In this document: positions 1-5,585 of the stretch, piece after piece
How the letters are laid out: the number at the start of each line of letters is the position of its first letter
How positions within the stretch are numbered: position 1 is the first letter of the stretch
Assembly: GCA_016791465.1 (NCBI GenBank)
Contig: JAEUWE010000305.1
Span: forward strand, 1 to 7,280
Source of the DNA: Pseudobdellovibrionaceae bacterium
Lineage (GTDB): Bacteria; Bdellovibrionota; Bdellovibrionia; Bdellovibrionales; JAMPXM01
Direction of reading: 5' to 3'
DNA length: 7,280 nt
Notes under the pieces: generated by a model
The model's database searches: none
Seen by the model: the letters and a program-made list of their open reading frames with translations, nothing else
Told to the model about the DNA's origin: nothing
Made by a program: the position numbers and the translations under genes

Positions 1-150
1 CGCAAGACGCGCTGCACCCGCAATACGCGCTGCACCCGCAAAAGGCGCTGCACCCGCAATAGGCGCTGCACCCGCAATAGGCGCTGCACCCGCAATAGGC
101 GCTGCACCCGCAATAGGCGCTGCACCCGCAATAGGCGCTGCACCCGCAAT
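1..150 (-). repeat. 18-bp in-frame minisatellite encoding IAGAAP units
   Basis: On the plus strand the unit reads gcgctgcacccgcaatag. In the minus-strand frame the units fall at 133-150, 115-132, 97-114, 79-96, 61-78 and 43-60, all six identical base for base. Two diverged units follow at 25-42 (FAGAAR) and 7-24 (IAGAAR), and a ninth begins at 1-6. Exact identity, synonymous sites included, points to recent expansion or homogenisation. The 18-bp period is a multiple of three, so gain or loss of units leaves the reading frame intact. The array continues beyond the window. Confidence 0.95.
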
Positions 151-360
151 AGCCACGCTTTTCGACCGACTAACCAAAATGCCTGAGCGCACGATTTTCT
201 CAGTCTTCTGCAATTGCATGCGAGCCTCTCGCTCGACTCGGGTCCGACGCTTCGCATTTCTATCATAGCTTTGCGCATAGCTTCCAGAAGAGACCACAAG
301 CACCATTCCGATTATCGGAGCCCAATACAAAACTCGTGATAATGATTCCAGCTTAGACAT
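1..360 (-). CDS. Exported hexapeptide-repeat protein, N-terminal part (runs off left edge)
   Basis: Reading from an ATG at 360 there is no stop for 120 codons, to the window edge, so the C-terminus is missing. An AGGGAGGG Shine-Dalgarno at 365-372 sits just upstream. Residues 1-29 look like a Sec signal peptide: a short K/R-bearing start, a hydrophobic core around residues 14-24, and SYA before a likely cut at 29/30. Residues 33-58 are strongly basic (RNAKRRTRVEREAR). From residue 71 the protein is a tandem hexapeptide array: six perfect IAGAAP units, then FAGAAR, IAGAAR and the start of an LA unit. I recognise no family. Ala/Pro/Gly-rich arrays of this kind are often extended spacers or surface-exposed segments, but a role here is inference. 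The gene follows a minus-strand regulator-like gene across a 167-base gap. Confidence 0.8.
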   Translation of the reverse strand, partial: MSKLESLSRVLYWAPIIGMVLVVSSGSYAQSYDRNAKRRTRVEREARMQLQKTEKIVRSGILVSRSKSVAIAGAAPIAGAAPIAGAAPIAGAAPIAGAAPIAGAAPFAGAARIAGAARLA

Positions 361-527
361 GAAGCCCTCCCTGCCGCGGTCGTGCCGCCGGCTTCTCTAT
401 GCCTAGAGGTGGTGCGAATGCCGTACCACACTTAACCTACTGAAATCGTATATAAGCGAAACTATAGCTAGAACGACACGGCCTCCGCTCGACGCTCGAC
501 AGCTGTCATGAAGATCGACAGTAGGTC
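361..527. other. Intergenic region with small inverted and direct repeats
   Basis: This stretch separates two minus-strand genes and must hold the leader of the repeat-protein gene, whose Shine-Dalgarno is at 365-372. An 8-bp inverted repeat with one G-T pair lies at 409-429 (arms 409-416 and 422-429, loop AATGC). An AT-rich block at 441-470 contains TATATA (449-454) and, on the minus strand, TATAGT (461-466), both -10-like, but I see no convincing -35 at normal spacing. Nearer the upstream gene are a tandem CGCTCGA pair (486-499), a perfect palindrome GACAGCTGTC (498-507) and two direct copies of TCGACAG (496-502, 515-521). No hairpin plus T-run follows the upstream stop codon, so no intrinsic terminator is evident. 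Confidence 0.5.
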
Positions 528-1979
528 CTAGGCGAAAACATACTCTCCGTAGCGGCGCCCAGATGGCTCGATCTGCCGATTCGCCTTCCACTCTTTAAGA
601 TAGAGACTGCTCGTCCGCCTCGAAACCTTCAACACGCAACAGACCGTCATGCGATCCAGTGTCGTCACCCGCTGAGAACGAAGAAACGCAAGCTCGCCCT
701 GATAACGGTGATCTTTGGGTAGCAAAATGCGCTCACGGCTCTTCGCAAAATCAAAATAAAGACGTCTTTTCTTTCGAATAATCGGAAATCCCAACTTCTT
801 AAGCTGCGTCACGATATTCTGTGCTCGCTCAACGGCACTTAACAGCGCAATTCGCTCATCCCCATAAAGACGTTCAGAAAGCAAAACCTCACTCGCCCCC
901 TGACTGCCGCTCGCGATGATCGCCATCAATGCGACTGAGCGCGCTCTCCCCAGAAAACGCCGACGCCCACCCTTGAACCACGCACCAGAGCGAAGATCCA
1001 ATGTGGGCCGAAGCCGAGCTTCTTCACCGTCATCCCTCGCCAACAGCTCTCTGTTCGCAATCAACCACGCATCACTGTCGACGGCCGGCCGCAGTTCGCG
1101 CAATCCCGGAAGCTGAGAGTAAAACACATCAGGCAGCTGAAACTGCGCAAGCCCAAAACGATTGCCAAGGAAAGTGGAGTAGTCATTCAGACCTGGGAAG
1201 CAATGTAAGCTCACAGTCTCTGGCAATGTGAGTCGCTGTTCGAGATAGAACTTCCGTAAAAAAAGATTCTCCATCTCGAGATAAAATGGCCTCTCGCCAG
1301 CAGAAAGAGCTGAGCTTGCATCAGTCTTAAGCCCGAGCGACAAACAGATCTTACAGATCAAGTGGGAATAGAAGACTTGAAGCGCCTGCGGCGCATTGAT
1401 CTGTGCCGCCTTTGCAATCCTCAGTAGAGCACGGGAGCTCCTCCTTCCGGCAAGGAACTGATTGAGCAATATGTGGTATTCAATCGTCGCAAGCAGCACG
1501 GGAGGAAGCGTCGCCATCTTAAGCTCTTGAAACTCACGTTCGAGTTTGTCGTCGTAAAGACGGCGCCCGGAAAAGACTTCAAACTGCAAGTAAAGCAATC
1601 GAAAGTAAAGTGAGCGCTCGCCCCTCTGACCAACCGGCAGCCTCATAAATGCGGCGTAAAGCCGATTCATTCCGTCGACCGAGAACGCTTCAAGAAAAAC
1701 GGCCGCCAACTGGTAGTAAATATCAGTTTTAATATCCGCCGTCACGGCCCCGGCATTCTCACAAACGCCCAAAACGCCGTTGGCAATTCGAAGTGGAACG
1801 ATCGACGCTCCGCCCATGACCAACAGACGAGCCAACAAGGCTTGATGAAGCAAGGTCTCACCATCGGCGTTCTGCAGCTCTAGTGGACTCTGCTCTGGCC
1901 TCAACAGTCGATGAGCGTCGAGCGTATTTCCTCGATCAAGATGATCGCGAATCACTCGATTTCGCGCGGAAGGCGACAT
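528..1979 (-). CDS. Helical protein with two C-terminal winged-helix-like domains, putative regulator
   Basis: This encodes 483 residues from an ATG at 1979, ending at TAG 528-530. The longest reading starts at a TTG at 2027 (16 more residues); an in-frame CTG at 1997 has AAGGAG six bases ahead. I prefer the ATG, which has only a weak purine-rich ribosome site. Residues about 85-255 are rich in Leu/Ala/Tyr/Phe helices resembling a degenerate TPR-like bundle. Residues about 335-412 (RSVALMAIIASG..., then SERLYGDERIALLSAVERAQNIVTQLKKLG, split here) have the helix-helix-wing pattern of OmpR/SARP-type winged helices. Residues about 424-483 form a second one, with VSRRTSSLYLKEW as recognition helix and a C-terminal wing (GRRYGEYVF). 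No signal peptide or membrane segment, so cytoplasmic. It is divergent from the E2-like gene, which is a candidate target. The DNA-binding role is inferred from pattern only. Confidence 0.75.
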   Translation of the reverse strand: MSPSARNRVIRDHLDRGNTLDAHRLLRPEQSPLELQNADGETLLHQALLARLLVMGGASIVPLRIANGVLGVCENAGAVTADIKTDIYYQLAAVFLEAFSVDGMNRLYAAFMRLPVGQRGERSLYFRLLYLQFEVFSGRRLYDDKLEREFQELKMATLPPVLLATIEYHILLNQFLAGRRSSRALLRIAKAAQINAPQALQVFYSHLICKICLSLGLKTDASSALSAGERPFYLEMENLFLRKFYLEQRLTLPETVSLHCFPGLNDYSTFLGNRFGLAQFQLPDVFYSQLPGLRELRPAVDSDAWLIANRELLARDDGEEARLRPTLDLRSGAWFKGGRRRFLGRARSVALMAIIASGSQGASEVLLSERLYGDERIALLSAVERAQNIVTQLKKLGFPIIRKKRRLYFDFAKSRERILLPKDHRYQGELAFLRSQRVTTLDRMTVCCVLKVSRRTSSLYLKEWKANRQIEPSGRRYGEYVFA

Positions 1980-2117
1980 TGATGTACTTCTTCTCAGAGA
2001 GTGCTCCTTCTTGACTGAAAAGTGCAAAAAATCTCATTTGCTCGCTTTTGGCCGGTCATTAAACTTCACTCAGAAGCTCGAGCGCAAGCGAGAATGTAAA
2101 ATGAAGGAATTCATCAT
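1980..2117. promoter_or_regulatory. Divergent intergenic region between regulator-like and E2-like genes
   Basis: Two outward-facing genes share these bases, so promoters for both should lie here. AAGGA at 2104-2108, nine bases before the TTG at 2118, is a clear ribosome site and supports that unusual start. For the plus strand the best sigma70-like pair is TTGCTC (2038-2043) with TAAACT (2060-2065) at 16 bp, which is weak. TAAAAT at 2097-2102 is a better -10 by sequence, but it would place the transcript start on the ribosome site. A 7-bp inverted repeat, CTCGCTT (2041-2047) with AAGCGAG (2086-2092), could be an operator or chance. Confidence 0.35.
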
Positions 2118-2915
2118 TTGAAGCAGTATAAACTCCTAGCGCATAGCCGAATGTTTGAGTTGTTCACGATCTTCAATCGCGAAAACATTCCCGACTGCCG
2201 TGCTGTCGCCATTCGCGAGATTGATTTGAGCCAAATTGAAGCGCTTCGACTCAAACTTCAAAATGGGAACGAAAAGCCCAGCTACACTGCACTTGTCGCC
2301 AAAGCGACCGCGCTGACTCTAGCCGAAATGCCCGACGCCAATCGCGCTGTTGCCGACTTTCCGCTTCACACCCGGGTCTTTCAATTTCTAAAGATCAATG
2401 TCTCTGTCGCGGTCGAAAGACAGGATGGTGATTTCGGCGGCGCCTTTGTCTACACGATCTATGATACCGACCAGAAAAACACCGCTCAAATCACAAAAGA
2501 AATCGCAGGACTTGCACAGGCCACAGTTGAAAGTGGCGATCCAAGGCTTGAACGATGGGTTCGCATGCAAGATGGAGTGCGCTTAGCGCCATTCAATTGG
2601 ATTCTGAAACTTGTGATCTGGTTTCAAAAAAATATCCCATCGCTCTACATTGCCAATCGCGGCGGCTCAGTCCTCATTTCATCCCCCAGCAAATATGGCG
2701 TCGACTTTATCGTGGCCCATTGGCCTTACACCATCGGCATTTCATTCGGCCTTGCGAAAGAACGCCCGTGGGTTGAAAACGATCAAGTGGTGGTCCGAAA
2801 GACCACCACTCTCACGCTTGCCTTTGATCGCCGCATTCTGTCTGGAGCCAACGCCGCCAGATTTATGAATCGCCTCTGCGAGATCCTCGAAAATCCACCC
2901 GCAGCGCTTTATTAG
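2118..2915 (+). CDS. Stand-alone 2-oxoacid dehydrogenase E2-type acyltransferase domain, catalytic residues replaced
   Basis: This encodes 265 residues from a TTG start with AAGGA nine bases upstream; the next in-frame ATG (2151) has no ribosome site and would cut into the domain. The whole length matches the E2 catalytic domain (chloramphenicol-acetyltransferase fold): IPDCRAVAIREIDLSQIEAL (24-43), the TALVAKATALTL helix (57-68), GGSVLISSPSKYGVD (182-196) matching the E2 'GTFTISNxG' strand, and the final LAFDRRILSGANAARF (234-249) matching 'DHRxxDGAxAARF'. There is no lipoyl or E1/E3-binding domain. In known E2s the His of DHRxxDG is catalytic and the Asp supports it. Here they are Arg238 (CGC, one base from His CAC) and Ser242. 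Acyl transfer by the standard mechanism is therefore unlikely; a structural, binding or altered catalytic role is inferred. No dehydrogenase-complex genes are nearby. Confidence 0.85.
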   Translation: MKQYKLLAHSRMFELFTIFNRENIPDCRAVAIREIDLSQIEALRLKLQNGNEKPSYTALVAKATALTLAEMPDANRAVADFPLHTRVFQFLKINVSVAVERQDGDFGGAFVYTIYDTDQKNTAQITKEIAGLAQATVESGDPRLERWVRMQDGVRLAPFNWILKLVIWFQKNIPSLYIANRGGSVLISSPSKYGVDFIVAHWPYTIGISFGLAKERPWVENDQVVVRKTTTLTLAFDRRILSGANAARFMNRLCEILENPPAALY

Positions 2916-2922
2916 ATTTGCC

Positions 2923-4452
2923 TTACTCGCAAGCGACTGGATTGGCTGCCTGAGCCACTCCGCTACTTGAATAAGTCACATCAAGATCGAGCTTCAATGC
3001 GCCTGAACGACAGTTCCCCTTCAGAGTATTGAGCGCGTACTTCACGTTCTCCTTTAGACTCTTAGAGCCGCCCTCGTAATCTTTACCGCGATACAAAAGA
3101 GTTTCCTGCGCGAATGTCTTAAACCGATCACTCAAAACGTCGTCTGCAAGACGTAGAAAGCGTGCGTACGTCTCGCCACTCATGTGACGGACCTTCTCGA
3201 GAGCTTTGACTGAGCGCATTTTATTCTCACGCTTATCGACATCGACGCCGCAATCATTGTCTTTCAGATACATTGCGCGAACGAGGATTGCATTTCCGGC
3301 AGGGAACAAGCGCTTTGAAAGCTGAGCGAGCTGACTTTCGGTCACCTTCTCTGTTCGCGCCGCCTTAAGAACAGCATCAAGCTCAGCCTCTTCAGTTTCG
3401 CTCATCTTGCGCGCAACCGGAGCTCCACCCGATGAGGGAATCTCGCGAACTTCAACCTTGTAGTGAATGTTGCCAACGCGATCATCTTGCGACAAAAGCA
3501 CATCAAACAAAACCATGTCCGACACGTCTTTCATCTGATTGAGAGTCGGATATGTTTCAGCAAATGACTTGCCGATCACAGCCTGGTCAACACTTCGCTC
3601 GTCAGCCACACGCTTGAATGGCGGTTGAACGATAAAGCGCTCATATCGCGTGTCGTACGAACCACCACCACTGATCTCAGAATACTTCTCTTCGCCTTTC
3701 AAGTTCTTCTGAAGTCCGCCATACAGAACCGAACCATTCTCAGCGTAAATTTTTGAATTTCCTTGGCCTGAAGCCGCGGCCGCGTCCGCCTTTTCAAACT
3801 GCTGCCACGCAATTGAAATAATCTCGCTCGTGTGACCAAGCACCGACTCGGCCTTCTCGACAACAGCCATGTGATGATCGCGGTCCATTGTTCTCAATAC
3901 CGCGACTGGAACCCGGCCAACCCCGCCCAGCAGACGCGAAACGTGATAGCCCGCAAGAGCCGATGGCGTGTACGAACACGTGATCGAGCTTTTAAACTTT
4001 GCTTCCACTTCAAGCAGATCTTGATTGGCAGCCGAAAGTTTCGACTCCTTCTCACAGAGAGTCGCTTCGGTCTGTTCCCGAGTCCATCCCTTTGGGATTT
4101 TGATAAAATTTGTTCCCGGATTTGTGCTGTTCAGCTTTGGACAAACGGCAAACTCTTTTGCTTCCGTTGGCAGCTTCAACTTCCCAGGTGTTTTCTCTTG
4201 AATGGCGATCGTCGCATCCGAGCTTAAAGCCATACGGCAGAGCTTCGCCTCATCGCCGCGATCTTTCTCGAGCTGTAAATTTCTCGACTCGTCGAAATGA
4301 ACAGGGATGGCACAAGACTCAACTCGCCCGTTGCGGCCCTTGAGCTGAACGATCGCTTCGTTTCCTGACGTCGTAAAGGCATGTCCTTGAATCGCAAAGA
4401 ATGGAACAGCGACTTGGACTCCAAATACCAACACTTTAACCGACGGCTTCAT
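2923..4452 (-). CDS. Exported protein with FAM20/PI3K/HipA-type atypical kinase signatures
   Basis: This encodes 509 residues from an ATG at 4452, chosen because AAAGG (4460-4464) lies seven bases upstream and gives a normal signal peptide start (MKPSVKVLVF). A GTG at 4467 would add five residues. A Sec signal peptide covers residues 1-25 (cut after GHA). An N-terminal region of about 130 residues holds four cysteines. The kinase-like part has EAKFKSS (150-156, possible nucleotide-binding Lys), AGYHVSRLLGGVGRVPVAVL (167-186), SDMVLFDVLLSQDDRVGNI (311-329) and YLKDNDCGVD (395-404). In FAM20C, PI3/4-kinase and HipA-like folds, a 'DRxxGN' loop carries the catalytic Asp and a later D(x)G carries the metal-binding Asp; here Asp324, Asn328 and Asp398/400 fit. 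Eight cysteines suit an oxidising compartment. It is the last gene of the operon, 11 bases after its neighbour's stop. The kinase assignment is motif-based; substrate unknown. Confidence 0.75.
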   Translation of the reverse strand: MKPSVKVLVFGVQVAVPFFAIQGHAFTTSGNEAIVQLKGRNGRVESCAIPVHFDESRNLQLEKDRGDEAKLCRMALSSDATIAIQEKTPGKLKLPTEAKEFAVCPKLNSTNPGTNFIKIPKGWTREQTEATLCEKESKLSAANQDLLEVEAKFKSSITCSYTPSALAGYHVSRLLGGVGRVPVAVLRTMDRDHHMAVVEKAESVLGHTSEIISIAWQQFEKADAAAASGQGNSKIYAENGSVLYGGLQKNLKGEEKYSEISGGGSYDTRYERFIVQPPFKRVADERSVDQAVIGKSFAETYPTLNQMKDVSDMVLFDVLLSQDDRVGNIHYKVEVREIPSSGGAPVARKMSETEEAELDAVLKAARTEKVTESQLAQLSKRLFPAGNAILVRAMYLKDNDCGVDVDKRENKMRSVKALEKVRHMSGETYARFLRLADDVLSDRFKTFAQETLLYRGKDYEGGSKSLKENVKYALNTLKGNCRSGALKLDLDVTYSSSGVAQAANPVACE

Positions 4453-4459
4453 AAAATGA

Positions 4460-4464
4460 CCTTT
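4460..4464 (-). promoter_or_regulatory. Ribosome binding site deciding the 4452 start
   Basis: AAAGG on the minus strand lies seven bases before the ATG at 4452 and partly overlaps the stop codon of the upstream gene (4464-4466). This favours the ATG over the overlapping GTG at 4467, which has no comparable site. The position inside the previous stop suggests translational coupling. Confidence 0.6.
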
Positions 4465-5585
4465 CACTTTGCACGATTCGATTGATCAAGTTCAGCACTG
4501 ATGGCTGCAAATGTTTTCGGAGTGACATTCGGAAGAATCTCAACCAAAACTTGCGCTTTCAGACCAGCTCCAAGATCGGATCGATTGAGTTCAAGCCCGC
4601 TCACCGCGGAAAGGTAAACTCGTCCAGCCTGCCGATCACGGAGCCAGTAAACCAAATATCCCGTGTCGAGGTTCGACAGCATCTGGAAGTTTGAAGCTCT
4701 CATATTCGAGTTCTTTTTACTTTCGAACGCCTTCCGCTTCGTGGCATCTGCAATCTGCGTAAACAACCACTCGCGTTCGTTGACTGGCAGTTCTCCCCGC
4801 TTCGCCTCAAGCTTCGACACCTCCCGAAGCATCGACATCATAGCATCTTGACGAACTGCCGCCGCCGCATCTTGGTCATCACTACTTAAATAGGCAGTCA
4901 GCGCATTCGTACCCGAAACCACCGCCCCGAGAATCAAAAAATCAAATGCCTTGCGTCCGATGCGATCATTGAAAAACGCCATGAGCCGACGTTTTTGGCC
5001 AACCATCTTGAGCTTACCAATGCTGATCGGCGCGTCGCCAACAAGAGATCGAAACTCATGCGGCTCAACAAGCGTTAACCACGGCGCAGACGCTCGGATA
5101 GCGGCGGTCACGTCGGCCTCAAGGCTCAGCATCAGCTGACTGCGAATAGCAGAGATGTCGGGCCGTGTTTCAAGTTCATACCGAAGCTCTCCCGTCGTGG
5201 AATCGAACGGCGTCTTCGAAATCTCGACTTCGTTTCCCTTGGCATCCAAGCTCGAAAGCTTGGCCAGTCGAAACACCGGCGGATTTTTCTGCGCATTCAA
5301 TCGATACTCAGCCAGAATCGTAACACCATCAGCACCGGCCAGGCCCAATACCAGTTCACCTTTTTCAATCAGCGTCTTCGCGACAAGCCTCGGCGATCCA
5401 TTTTGTCCTACAGCAGCGAGCGTTTGAGCCAAGCGCTTTTCAAGCGGCAGCGACTGTCGCTCCAGCATCGCTTGAGAAACCAGAGTGCGCACGTCAACAA
5501 GGTCACGCTTGAATAGATCTTCACAGACCTGGGCCTGAGCAAAGGTCGACATCAGCAGAATAAGACCGACGAGGACGCGAATCAC
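4464..5585 (-). CDS. Exported protein of unknown family with internal hydrophobic segment
   Basis: This encodes 373 residues from a GTG at 5585 that overlaps the previous gene's TGA (GTGA), with GGGAGG six bases upstream. Residues 1-18 are a Sec signal peptide (IRVLVGLILLMSTFAQA, cut before Gln19). The mature protein begins QVCEDLF, a motif it shares with the protein encoded just upstream. Cys21 is not in a lipobox. Residues about 20-200 are mixed alpha/beta with no motif I recognise. Residues 213-233 (AFDFLILGAVVSGTNALTAY) could span a membrane; they are preceded by KRRLMAFFNDRIGRK and followed by SSDDQD. Residues 235-300 are charged and helical (VRQDAMMSMLREVSKLEAKR). No kinase or protease motif is visible. 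As the middle gene between two kinase-like exported proteins, it may be a partner, anchor or substrate; this is inference from context only. Confidence 0.8.
   Translation of the reverse strand: MIRVLVGLILLMSTFAQAQVCEDLFKRDLVDVRTLVSQAMLERQSLPLEKRLAQTLAAVGQNGSPRLVAKTLIEKGELVLGLAGADGVTILAEYRLNAQKNPPVFRLAKLSSLDAKGNEVEISKTPFDSTTGELRYELETRPDISAIRSQLMLSLEADVTAAIRASAPWLTLVEPHEFRSLVGDAPISIGKLKMVGQKRRLMAFFNDRIGRKAFDFLILGAVVSGTNALTAYLSSDDQDAAAAVRQDAMMSMLREVSKLEAKRGELPVNEREWLFTQIADATKRKAFESKKNSNMRASNFQMLSNLDTGYLVYWLRDRQAGRVYLSAVSGLELNRSDLGAGLKAQVLVEILPNVTPKTFAAISAELDQSNRAK

Noticed and set aside
1..150. Possible CRISPR array
   Set aside because: The 18-bp units are directly adjacent with no spacers and are in frame with an exported protein.
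2..262. Plus-strand open frame through the minisatellite, reading AAPAIG units
   Set aside because: Open only because the repeat lacks stops in this frame. It has no ribosome site or signal peptide, while the minus-strand frame has both.
2097..2102. TAAAAT as the -10 of the E2-like gene
   Set aside because: The transcript start would fall at about 2109, removing the AAGGA ribosome site at 2104-2108 that supports the TTG start.
3832..4227. 131-codon plus-strand open frame
   Set aside because: It lies wholly antisense to the exported kinase-like gene and shows no recognisable motif.
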